Positions 14,634 through 21,702 of a stretch of 27,789 bases of DNA are shown piece by piece; position 1 is the stretch's first letter, and each line of letters begins with the position of its first letter. Source of the DNA: an uncultured Eubacterium sp. (lineage in GTDB: Bacteria; Bacillota_A; Clostridia; Lachnospirales; Lachnospiraceae); NCBI GenBank assembly GCA_948468465.1, contig CAOKJJ010000055.1:1-27789 (forward strand), read 5' to 3'. The notes beneath the pieces are model-generated. The model searched no databases. It saw nothing but the letters and a program-made list of their open reading frames with translations, and had not been told where the DNA came from. The translations under genes were made by a program, and so were the position numbers.

Positions 14634-15254
14634 ATGGTCATTAGGAATGTTGAACTGGAAACGGTATGCGGGATTACAAGCAGGATACCAGATCATGATT
14701 TGCCGGAAATCGCGTTTGCGGGAAAATCCAATGTAGGAAAATCATCGTTAATTAATGCGCTGATGAACCGGAAATCTCTGGCACGCACGTCATCTCAGCC
14801 TGGAAAGACACAGACGATTAACTTTTATCACATTAACAGCGCCATGTACCTGGTAGATCTTCCGGGATATGGCTTTGCGAAAGTGCCGGAATCAGAACGC
14901 GTAAAATGGGGGAAAATGATAGAACGGTATCTGCGTGGTTCCAAACAGCTGCAGGCAGTATTTTTGCTGGTGGATATTCGCCATAAACCGTCCGGGAATG
15001 ATAAGACGATGTACGAATGGATCGTATATCAGGGATACCGTCCGATTATCATCGCAACCAAACTGGATAAGCTGAAACGCAGCCAGGTGCAAAAGGCTGT
15101 GAAAGAAGTGCGGGAAGGGCTGGGGCTTAAGCCTGATGACCGCCTGATCCCGTTTTCCGCCGAGACAAAGCAGGGCAGAGACGAAATCTGGCAGGTGATG
15201 GATGAGCTGATTGGATGGACGGAACCGGAAAAAGGGCAGGAAGGAAAAGCATGA
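14634..15254 (+). CDS. engB: Ribosome-assembly GTPase EngB (YsxC/YihA)
   Basis: The 206-residue protein is a TrmE-Era-EngA-like small GTPase with all nucleotide motifs: G1 GKSNVGKS (30-37), the switch region SSQPGKTQTINFY, G3 DLPG (75-78), G4 TKLD (142-145) and G5 Ser-Ala (175-176). It helps assemble the 50S ribosomal subunit and is essential in many bacteria. GGAGAA lies upstream of ATG 14634. Placement right after lon is the common arrangement in Firmicutes. Its stop overlaps the start of the metal-binding protein gene (ATGA, 15251-15254), coupling an essential ribosome factor to a transporter operon, which is not usual. Confidence 0.96.
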   Translation: MVIRNVELETVCGITSRIPDHDLPEIAFAGKSNVGKSSLINALMNRKSLARTSSQPGKTQTINFYHINSAMYLVDLPGYGFAKVPESERVKWGKMIERYLRGSKQLQAVFLLVDIRHKPSGNDKTMYEWIVYQGYRPIIIATKLDKLKRSQVQKAVKEVREGLGLKPDDRLIPFSAETKQGRDEIWQVMDELIGWTEPEKGQEGKA

Positions 15255-16171
15255 AGCGAAAATATATGTTTGTGGCATCCATGCTGTTTGTGCTGATGGC
15301 TGCAAGTATCCTGCTGACAAATCTTTATATCGGAAAAGAACGCGCCGACATGCGGTCAGATGCTTCTTTGGAACATGATTTTTATATTGTGACGTCTTTT
15401 TACCCGATGTATATAGCGGCAAAAAATATTGTTGGAGACTGCGACGGCGTCCGTCTGCAAAACTTAAGTGAACCGCAGACAGGGTGTATGCATGACTATC
15501 AGCTGACGACAGAGGATATGCGTGTGCTGTCGTCTGCAGATGTCTTTGTGGTAAACGGCGGAGGGATCGAAAGCTTTTTGGCGGATACCGCAAAGCAGTA
15601 TCCGGAGCTTTCTGTCATAGATGCCAGTGCGCAGCTTAAGCTGATAGACGATAATGCACATGCGTGGATGAGTATTTCGGATTATATGACGCAGGTACAG
15701 ACGATTACAAAGCAGCTGGCGGCGCTGGATTCTGTACATGCCGGCGACTATCAAAAAAACGGGAAACAGTATATCAAAAAGCTGGAGCAGCTGCAAAGCA
15801 GTCAGCAGGCCGCCGCCGCACAATGCGCCAATGCGAACGTACTGATCTTTCATGAGGCGTTTGCCTATGTTGCAAGAGATTACGGGCTTCACGTTTCCGG
15901 AGGCATGGATTTAGATGAAGAACGCCAGATCAGCGCCGGAGAAGTAGCGGATCTGCTCAGCCGGATCCGGGAACAAAAAGCCGGCGTCATTTTGGCGGAA
16001 GAACTGTATGGAAAGCAGATGTGCGAGGCCATCAAACGGGAAGCGGACGTTCAGGTCATTTATCTGGACACCTGTGTACGCGGAGAAGATGACGCAGACA
16101 GCTATCTGAACGCAATGAGGGAAAATATTTCAAAAGTGCAGCAAATACGTACGAAATCTAATAAGGAATAA
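15251..16171 (+). CDS. Metal ABC transporter substrate-binding protein (ZnuA/TroA family)
   Basis: The 306-residue protein belongs to the cluster 9 metal-binding group. It has an N-terminal hydrophobic segment (about 5-25), then TSFYPMYIAAKNIVGD, the family opening. The expected metal ligands are visible: His81 (MHDYQ), His137 (NAHAWM), His201 (FHEAFAYVARDYGL) and Asp273 (IYLDT). Three His plus one Asp fits a zinc- or manganese-type site. There is no lipobox Cys in the N-terminus, so it is probably held by an uncleaved anchor or released after cleavage rather than being a lipoprotein; most Gram-positive members are lipoproteins. The start at 15251 overlaps the engB stop. It forms a three-gene transporter with the next two genes. 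The last codons lie in the first unit of a tandem repeat. Confidence 0.9.
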   Translation: MKRKYMFVASMLFVLMAASILLTNLYIGKERADMRSDASLEHDFYIVTSFYPMYIAAKNIVGDCDGVRLQNLSEPQTGCMHDYQLTTEDMRVLSSADVFVVNGGGIESFLADTAKQYPELSVIDASAQLKLIDDNAHAWMSISDYMTQVQTITKQLAALDSVHAGDYQKNGKQYIKKLEQLQSSQQAAAAQCANANVLIFHEAFAYVARDYGLHVSGGMDLDEERQISAGEVADLLSRIREQKAGVILAEELYGKQMCEAIKREADVQVIYLDTCVRGEDDADSYLNAMRENISKVQQIRTKSNKE

Positions 16172-16257
16172 ATCTAACATGCAACAAAATCTAATAAGGA
16201 ATAAAGTCTAATAAAGAATAAAATCAAATAAGAAATAAAGTCTAATAAGGATTAAAG
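16157..16257 (+). repeat. 17-bp tandem repeat array in the metal transporter operon
   Basis: Six units of about 17 bases run head to tail: 16157-16172, 16173-16189, 16190-16206, 16207-16223, 16224-16240 and 16241-16257. The clearest unit is TCTAATAAGGAATAAAG. Units 3-6 differ at few positions, while the second is degenerate. The first unit encodes the last residues (Ser-Asn-Lys-Glu) and the stop of the binding protein; the array then fills the spacer to the ATPase ribosome site. Copies contain TAATAA stops and, in units 1 and 3, an AAGGAA purine core that resembles a weak ribosome site. Confidence 0.92.
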
Positions 16258-16275
16258 TAAAGTCAGGAGTTAATT

Positions 16276-17022
16276 ATGCGGAAAATTATACGCCCATGCG
16301 GTCTGCACTGTATTAAAATCAAACATTTAAGTGTTGTGATCGGCACGCAGGAAATATTGTCAGACATCAATCTGCATATTCACTGCGGTACGTTGAATGC
16401 CGTAATCGGGAAAAACGGCGCCGGGAAATCCACATTGGTAAAAGCGGTGCTCGGCGATGTGCCGTATACGGGCAGCATCGAATGCAAAGACCGTGAAGAC
16501 GGCAGGCTGCAGCGGCTGAAAATCGGATATGTTCCGCAAAGCATCAATATCGAAAAGCATACGCCTGTCAGTGTCTATGACCTGATTGCCTGTTATCAGT
16601 CGCGCTTTCCGGTGTTTTTACACAAAAAAAGAATGCTGTATGAACAGATCAAAGAACATTTAAAGCTTTTTGAAGCGGATGCGTTAATTGACAAGCAGGT
16701 CTGCAATCTGTCCGGCGGAGAGCTGCAGCGCGTGCTGCTGACGCTGGCGGTATTGGACGAACCGAACCTGCTGCTGCTGGACGAGCCGGTATCCGGCATT
16801 GATCAAAATGGTATGGAACGGTTTTACAGGCTGATGGACTATTTAAAGCACAATTTTGACCTGGCAGTTATTTTAATCTCACATGATCTGGATTATGTGG
16901 CAAAGTATGCGGACTGGGTCGTTTTGCTGGATAAGACGGTATTAAAACAGGGCACGGTAAAGGAGGTATACCGCAGCGGGGAATTCAGACAGGTTTTTGG
17001 AGAAATGGGGGGATACGTATGA
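16276..17022 (+). CDS. Metal ABC transporter ATP-binding protein (ZnuC type)
   Basis: The 248-residue ATPase has Walker A GKNGAGKS (45-52), the Q-loop region GYVPQSIN, the ABC signature LSGGE (145-149), Walker B LLLLDE (165-170) and the switch His203 in ISHDL. It powers import through the following permease. The first 14 residues (MRKIIRPCGLHCIK) are a short extension before the normal domain start. GGAG in gtcaggagttaattATG sets the start. The gene follows the tandem repeat array and overlaps the permease gene by ATGA (17019-17022), so those two are translationally coupled while the binding protein upstream is separated by about 100 bases of repeats. Confidence 0.94.
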   Translation: MRKIIRPCGLHCIKIKHLSVVIGTQEILSDINLHIHCGTLNAVIGKNGAGKSTLVKAVLGDVPYTGSIECKDREDGRLQRLKIGYVPQSINIEKHTPVSVYDLIACYQSRFPVFLHKKRMLYEQIKEHLKLFEADALIDKQVCNLSGGELQRVLLTLAVLDEPNLLLLDEPVSGIDQNGMERFYRLMDYLKHNFDLAVILISHDLDYVAKYADWVVLLDKTVLKQGTVKEVYRSGEFRQVFGEMGGYV

Positions 17023-17834
17023 CCAGATTTTTTACGGAGTGGCTGCAGTACGGATTTATGAAACAGGCGCTTGCTGCCATATTATTGATTACTCCATTGT
17101 TTGGATTGCTTGGAACGATGATCGTGGAGCGGAAAATGGCTTTTTTTTCAGATGCGCTTGGCCATTCCGCACTGACGGGCATCGCTATTGGCGTAGTGCT
17201 TGGCAGCTCTGATACCAATCTGTCTATGATGCTGTTTGCGGTTGTATTTGCCTTATTGCTAAACAAGCTGGGCAGTAAGGGGATGGCGGCCAATGATACG
17301 GTAATCTCTGTTTTTTCCAGCTTCAGCATTGCGGTCGGACTGGCTGTTTTGTCAAAGGGAGGCAATTTCAGCCAATACTCCAGCCTGCTTGTCGGAGATG
17401 TTTTAAGCATTTCTTATACGGAGATTTTATATCTGGCAGTTATTCTTGCCGTTACGGTTGTTTTTTGGATCGTTTGCTTTAACAGCCTGCATGCGGCCAG
17501 CATGCATCGGACGCTTGCAAAAAGCAGGCGCATTCCGGTAAGGCTGATGGAAAATTTATTTGCGGTATTGACAGCGCTGATCGTTATGGTGTCTATTAAA
17601 TGGACAGGGATATTGATCATTAACGCACTGCTGATTTTACCCGCGGCCGCGAGCAGAAATATTTCGGAAAACCTGCGGGAATATCATTTTTTTTCAATTT
17701 TGTTTTCCGTGTTTTCAGGAATTTTTGGTTTGTTGATTTCATATTTTATAAATGTGGCTACCGGGCCGGTCATCGTAATCCTTGCTTCGGTCATTTATTT
17801 TTGCACATATTGCTATGGCAGCAGAATCCAATAG
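17019..17834 (+). CDS. Metal ABC transporter permease (ZnuB, ABC-3 family)
   Basis: The 271-residue protein is strongly hydrophobic with about seven to eight membrane segments and the ABC-3 opening GLLGTMIVERKMAFFSDALG, which contains the conserved Ser-Asp-Ala-Leu-Gly-His turn. It also has GILIINALLILPAAASRN, the coupling region that contacts the ATPase. It forms the membrane channel of the zinc/manganese-type importer encoded by the preceding two genes. The start overlaps the ATPase stop. The next gene on the same strand is unrelated and appears to have its own promoter, whose -35 box overlaps this stop codon, so this is the end of the transporter unit; no hairpin terminator was found directly after it. 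Confidence 0.94.
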   Translation: MTRFFTEWLQYGFMKQALAAILLITPLFGLLGTMIVERKMAFFSDALGHSALTGIAIGVVLGSSDTNLSMMLFAVVFALLLNKLGSKGMAANDTVISVFSSFSIAVGLAVLSKGGNFSQYSSLLVGDVLSISYTEILYLAVILAVTVVFWIVCFNSLHAASMHRTLAKSRRIPVRLMENLFAVLTALIVMVSIKWTGILIINALLILPAAASRNISENLREYHFFSILFSVFSGIFGLLISYFINVATGPVIVILASVIYFCTYCYGSRIQ

Positions 17835-17860
17835 ACAATTTGAAAGAAGTAGTGTATACT
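17832..17860 (+). promoter_or_regulatory. Promoter of the mecA-like gene
   Basis: TAGACA (17832-17837, five of six) and TATACT (17855-17860, five of six) stand at exactly 17 bases. The -35 box includes the stop codon of the permease gene. Transcription would start near 17867, giving a leader of about 130 bases. Confidence 0.6.
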
Positions 17861-17934
17861 ATACAGGAGAACATATGCAGTGAAGATCAGAATATGATCA
17901 GAAATGAAGCGAGTGTCTTTGCTGTACAATCATC

Positions 17935-17964
17935 GGCAGCAGTTCTGCAAGCGGAACTGTTGCC
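17935..17964 (+). promoter_or_regulatory. Long leader hairpin upstream of mecA
   Basis: GGCAGCAGTTCTGC (17935-17948) can pair along its length with GCGGAACTGTTGCC (17951-17964), with two G-U wobbles in RNA; the real loop would open the innermost pairs. No T-run follows, so it is not a simple terminator. It lies 35 bases before the gene start and could control translation or message stability. Confidence 0.5.
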
Positions 17965-17999
17965 AATCAGAATATGCGTTAAATACAGGGTGAGGGAGA

Positions 18000-18677
18000 A
18001 TGAGATTTAAGAGGATTAATGTGGATACGGTACGCTGTATCGTATCAGAGACAGAACTAATTGAAAATGGCCTGCAGATGGATGATTTTTTGCAAAATGA
18101 CGGCAAGACAGAAGAATTTTTACGCAAAATCGTTTCGATGGCAGAAGAGGAAGTTGGCTTTAAAGTACAGGGAGGCCCTTTATCCGTGCAGGTCGCAGTA
18201 TTGCCGGAACATCTTTTGGCTCTGACATTTTCCGAACGGCCGGACAGCAATATCCTGAGTCTTTTACAAAACTTGAAATCAGCAGTGGACAGTCTTTCGG
18301 GCATGGGTAATAAATTAGGAGAAGATGAAGAGGGGTCGGATGCGGGCGAGAGCGATACTTTGGTAGAAGGCTGTGATCAGCGGCTGTACATACTGGAATT
18401 TCCAAATATGGACCAGATCATTACATACGCAAAATCAATCGTACTGGAGGAGCCTGTCGTCAGCAGTGTATTCAGGCTTCAGGAACGGGGAGCGTCAAGC
18501 TACTATTTGCTGATTGAACGAAATGGACTGGGAGATAAGGAAATCTGCAGGGTGATCAGCGCTTCAGTCGAATTTATGAAAGATGCCTCCGCGGATATGC
18601 ATAAGGCGGCTTATCTGGCAGAGCATGGAACATGCGTACTGCGGAAAGATGCGCTGGAGGTTTTGCAGAAGCTGTAA
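18000..18677 (+). CDS. mecA: MecA-family adaptor protein for ClpC
   Basis: The 225-residue protein has MecA architecture: an N-terminal domain beginning MRFKRINVDTVRCIVSETEL with the DDFLQNDGKTEEFLRKIVSMAEEEVGF helix that recruits substrates, an acidic linker (about 108-122), and a C-terminal domain (about 125-225, LYILEFPNMDQIITYAKSI through AYLAEHGTCVLRKDALEVL) of the type that binds and activates ClpC. In Bacillus MecA delivers ComK and other proteins to ClpCP; the target here is unknown. The length matches the family. GTGAGGGAGA directly precedes ATG 18000. It has its own promoter and a structured leader. It lies downstream of a cluster encoding ClpP, ClpX and Lon; clpC itself is not in the window. 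Confidence 0.85.
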   Translation: MRFKRINVDTVRCIVSETELIENGLQMDDFLQNDGKTEEFLRKIVSMAEEEVGFKVQGGPLSVQVAVLPEHLLALTFSERPDSNILSLLQNLKSAVDSLSGMGNKLGEDEEGSDAGESDTLVEGCDQRLYILEFPNMDQIITYAKSIVLEEPVVSSVFRLQERGASSYYLLIERNGLGDKEICRVISASVEFMKDASADMHKAAYLAEHGTCVLRKDALEVLQKL

Positions 18678-18704
18678 TGCGGCATTTAAGCGGCAGACGG
18701 CAGA

Positions 18705-18734
18705 AAAAAGAAGGGGCGGATACCCCTTCTTTTT
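18705..18734. terminator. Bidirectional terminator between mecA and the crotonase gene
   Basis: AAAAAGAAGGGG (18705-18716) and CCCCTTCTTTTT (18723-18734) form a perfect 12-bp stem with a six-base loop. The A/T-rich ends give a T-run on both strands, fitting the convergent genes. Confidence 0.88.
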
Positions 18735-18782
18735 GTTAAATGAAAACATATTTTATGATATATGCCGCACATCTTACATAAA

Positions 18783-19577
18783 TTAGAAGTCCGTCAGCTC
18801 TGCTTTACGTTTCTCTAAGAATGCAGTCATGCCTTCCTGTTTGTCATGTGTGGAACAGGTTACGCCAAACAGATTCGCTTCCATTTCAACAGCGTTCTTG
18901 ATATCCATATCATAACCATTGTTAATGGCCGCCTTTGCGATAGATACAGCATAGCTTGCTTTGGATGCGATTTTTTCAGCCATAGCTTTTGCTGTTGGCA
19001 TTAATTCTTCTGTGGAAACGACTTTGTTTACAAGTCCGATGCGGTATGCTTCTTCTGCGTTGATATTGTCACAGGTAAAGATCATTTCTTTCGCACGGCC
19101 CATGCCAACGAGACGGGCAAGACGCTGTGTGCCGCCAAAACCAGGGATAATGCCAAGTCCGCATTCCGGCTGAGCGAAGGTAGCGTTATCAGAAGCGATG
19201 CGGATATCGCAGGCCATACAGATCTCGCATCCGCCGCCAAGTGCGAAGCCGTTGACCGCGGCGATTGTTACCTGGCGCATGTTCATCAATTTAAAGAATG
19301 GAGCAGAAGCCCTCATGCCAAAAGCACGTGCCTGTGCAGCTGTGAAATTAACCATTTCAGCAATATCCGCGCCGGCTACGAAAGACTTGAACGCATTGCC
19401 TTTTTTGTCAGGGCCGCCAGTTAAAATAACGACTTTTACATCATCTCTGGCTTCGATTTCTGTTAAAACAGTGTTCAATTCGTCCAGTGTTTCACTGTTT
19501 AAGGCATTCAATGCCGCAGGTCTTGTGATCGTAAGAACCGCGATCTGATTTTCAACTTCAAGTTTTAAGTTGTTCAT
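18783..19577 (-). CDS. crt: Short-chain enoyl-CoA hydratase / 3-hydroxybutyryl-CoA dehydratase (crotonase)
   Basis: The 264-residue protein is a crotonase with both catalytic glutamates: Glu118 in GGGCEICMACDIRIAS and Glu138 in QPECGLGIIPGFGGTQRL, 20 residues apart as in characterised hydratases. The oxyanion-hole segments (FVAGADI and NGFALGGG) are present. It hydrates or dehydrates short enoyl-CoA, for example 3-hydroxybutyryl-CoA to crotonyl-CoA in butyrate formation. GGAGG upstream of the minus-strand ATG fixes the start. In many butyrate producers crt sits with thl, hbd, bcd and etfBA; here it stands alone between its promoter and a shared terminator, so butyrate metabolism is only one possible role. 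Confidence 0.92.
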   Translation of the reverse strand: MNNLKLEVENQIAVLTITRPAALNALNSETLDELNTVLTEIEARDDVKVVILTGGPDKKGNAFKSFVAGADIAEMVNFTAAQARAFGMRASAPFFKLMNMRQVTIAAVNGFALGGGCEICMACDIRIASDNATFAQPECGLGIIPGFGGTQRLARLVGMGRAKEMIFTCDNINAEEAYRIGLVNKVVSTEELMPTAKAMAEKIASKASYAVSIAKAAINNGYDMDIKNAVEMEANLFGVTCSTHDKQEGMTAFLEKRKAELTDF

Positions 19578-19625
19578 TGTTTGTTTCCTCCTAGAAATAT
19601 GTAATTAAGATGCTTCATACTTTAT

Positions 19626-19654
19626 AATTTATTACTTTGTGAAAGATATGTCAA
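19626..19654 (-). promoter_or_regulatory. Promoter of the crotonase gene
   Basis: On the minus strand a perfect TTGACA (19654-19649) is followed at 17 bases by TAAATT (19631-19626, four of six). Transcription would start about 45 bases before the ATG. Confidence 0.5.
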
Positions 19655-19770
19655 TAAAAATGCGTCAAGATACCGGTATTTTTTGGGATACTTTCGTATT
19701 AATATTGCGTGGGGCTTATATTTTTTACATACAATTCTTTAGAACGAAGCAAATCAGGAAGGAATGGAAT

Positions 19771-21690
19771 ATGTTGGACAAAAATGAGAAAAAACGCTTT
19801 TGTACGGCTGCGTTGTTTGGGATGCTGCTGACGGTGCTGATGTTTCCTTCGCATCCGGTACAGGCGGCCCAGATGCAGATGGATGCGGTAGTATCTGCCG
19901 CGGCCCAGATTTTATATCATAATGAGGGCAGCTATAGTTCGGTAAATCCAAATGACAATGGGGCGGTATCTGTCGGAAAGCTGCAGTGGCATGGCTGGAG
20001 AGCGCTTTCTTTATTGCAGACGATAGTAGCCGCAGACGAGACACAGGCGCAGGAGCTATTGGGAGATACATTATATGAAGAAATCGTATCTTCATCAGAT
20101 ACCACAAGATGGAGTACGAGAAAACTTACGTCCAAAGAAGCTGCAGCAGTAAAAAAGCTGCTTGCGACAGACGAAAGCAAAGCTGCACAGGATGTATTGG
20201 CGGTTAAGGATATTACAGACTATATTGAACAGGGGCTGCGCCTTGGCATTACGAATGAACCGGCGCTTGTTTACTTTGCGGATCTGGCCAATCAGGGCGG
20301 ATCCGGAGCGGCTGGCAGAGTCGCGTCAGCAGCGTCCAGATATACAGGCAGTTATGAAACAGTAACGCTGAACGAACTTCATATATCTGCGGTCTGTGAT
20401 TCCGTGATGGGCTACAGCGCATATCAGAAAAGACGTTTTGAGACATATGAATACGCGTCTTCTCTTGGATGGACGTATTGCGCGCCGGCGGATTCTTATA
20501 TTCCAAGCGATTATGAATCCGCAAAACAGTCAGGCGCGGCATGGGTGCAGCGGACGTTAAATACCTGTGCACAGGCAGGGCTTGCTGTTACAAATACCTA
20601 TGACGAAGCGACAAAGGCAGCAGTGTCACAATTTCAGTCTGCAAATAATCTTGCCGTAGACGGTTACGCGGGAAAAGATACGATTGTTAAGCTGATGAAG
20701 CAATTGTCTGGCACACCGCAAAATTCAGGGTCGTCACAGAATCCGGATATTTCGCAGAATCCGGATATTTCGCAGAATCCAGGTACCTCGCAGCAGCCAG
20801 ATGTGCCGCAGAATCCAGGCACCTCGCAGCAGCCGGATACGCCGCAGAATCCGGGTACGACAGTGCAGCAGCCGGAACCTGAAAATCCGCCGGTCGTAGA
20901 ACCTCTTGAAAAGACGGTACTCAAAGCAGAAAAAACAAGCTATGCGGTGAATGATACAAGCGGCCCGTTCCAAATAAAGGTGACAAGCAGCCGCGGACAG
21001 GACGCAATGACTTACCGTTCATCAGAAAGCGCGGTTCTTACGATAGATGAAGCCGGCGTGGTAAAAATTGCAGGCGCCGGAAAAGCGGAAATTATTGTAA
21101 GGCAGAGGGAAACAGATACCTACGAAGCGGCACAGCTGTCCATACCGGTAACCGTATACGCGACAGATCCTGCCAGCTATCCAAAGCCTGCCGGGGCGCT
21201 TTACGCGGGAAAAAAGATGAAAAAGCAGCAGGTACAGTGGCTGCAGGCCGCATTAATTACACTGGATGGAGCTGATATTACCGTCAATGGCAGCTGGACA
21301 AAATCAATGACGAAAATTGTAACTGATTTTCAGAAAAAATGCGGAATCACAGCAGACGGCATCGTAGGGGACCAGACATTAAATATGCTAAGGCAGATGC
21401 TGTTTGTGCAGGCAAAGATACCGGAAGCAGCGATAAGATGCAGTGCAAAATCAAATACGATCAGCTGGAAAAAATATGTAAAAGCCAATCGGGTTTATAT
21501 TTACCGAAAAGAAAAAGGCGGCGCCTACAAACGGATCAAAACGATCACCAATATGAACAAAACAAGTTTTGAGGATAAGACAGCAAAAAGCGGCAAGACC
21601 TATTACTATGTCATAAAATATGGAATGCAGCAGAATAAGGTGATTATAAAAAGCCCGTCTTCGAAAGGGGTTACAGGCGTACGCAAATAA
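19771..21690 (+). CDS. Secreted modular cell-wall protein with lysozyme-like N-terminal region and two peptidoglycan-binding domains
   Basis: The 639-residue protein starts with a signal peptide (about 1-32, cleavage likely after PVQA). Residues 35-235 look like a helical lysozyme-type region: Glu52 in HNEGSYSSVNPNDNGAVSVG followed by KLQWHGWRALSLL, which suggests but does not prove a muralytic site. A first peptidoglycan-binding domain (about 255-310) is followed by a Pro/Gln/Asn/Ser repeat linker (about 315-375), a bacterial Ig-like domain (about 380-465), a second peptidoglycan-binding domain (about 478-545) and a C-terminal fibronectin-III-like domain (about 550-639). ATG 19771 with AAGGAA upstream and the signal peptide set the start; the frame is open farther upstream but that part is not protein-like. 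mutY follows after 12 bases. Confidence 0.82.
   Translation: MLDKNEKKRFCTAALFGMLLTVLMFPSHPVQAAQMQMDAVVSAAAQILYHNEGSYSSVNPNDNGAVSVGKLQWHGWRALSLLQTIVAADETQAQELLGDTLYEEIVSSSDTTRWSTRKLTSKEAAAVKKLLATDESKAAQDVLAVKDITDYIEQGLRLGITNEPALVYFADLANQGGSGAAGRVASAASRYTGSYETVTLNELHISAVCDSVMGYSAYQKRRFETYEYASSLGWTYCAPADSYIPSDYESAKQSGAAWVQRTLNTCAQAGLAVTNTYDEATKAAVSQFQSANNLAVDGYAGKDTIVKLMKQLSGTPQNSGSSQNPDISQNPDISQNPGTSQQPDVPQNPGTSQQPDTPQNPGTTVQQPEPENPPVVEPLEKTVLKAEKTSYAVNDTSGPFQIKVTSSRGQDAMTYRSSESAVLTIDEAGVVKIAGAGKAEIIVRQRETDTYEAAQLSIPVTVYATDPASYPKPAGALYAGKKMKKQQVQWLQAALITLDGADITVNGSWTKSMTKIVTDFQKKCGITADGIVGDQTLNMLRQMLFVQAKIPEAAIRCSAKSNTISWKKYVKANRVYIYRKEKGGAYKRIKTITNMNKTSFEDKTAKSGKTYYYVIKYGMQQNKVIIKSPSSKGVTGVRK
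20736..20860 (+). repeat. In-frame coding repeats of the proline/glutamine linker
   Basis: Two nearly adjacent 18-bp units (cagaatccggatatttcg) are followed by two 36-bp units that begin cagaatccaggtacctcg, all in frame, and a partial copy. They encode Gln-Asn-Pro-Asp-Ile-Ser and Gln-Asn-Pro-Gly-Thr-Ser-Gln-Gln-Pro-Asp-x-Pro blocks. The near identity points to recent slippage. Confidence 0.88.
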
Positions 21691-21702
21691 CAGGAGAGAA
21701 AA

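Noticed and set aside
14892..15593. Minus-strand frame of 233 codons
   Set aside because: It spans the engB-transporter junction in antisense and has no recognisable protein features.
16157..16257. CRISPR array
   Set aside because: The 17-bp units are head to tail with no unique spacers, so this is a simple tandem repeat.
17874..17882. Two-codon leader peptide as a confirmed gene
   Set aside because: Its ribosome-like AGGAG is close to or upstream of the predicted transcription start, so it may not be translated.
19639..19770. N-terminal extension of the secreted cell-wall protein
   Set aside because: The signal peptide and ribosome site place the start at 19771; the extension looks like translated promoter DNA.
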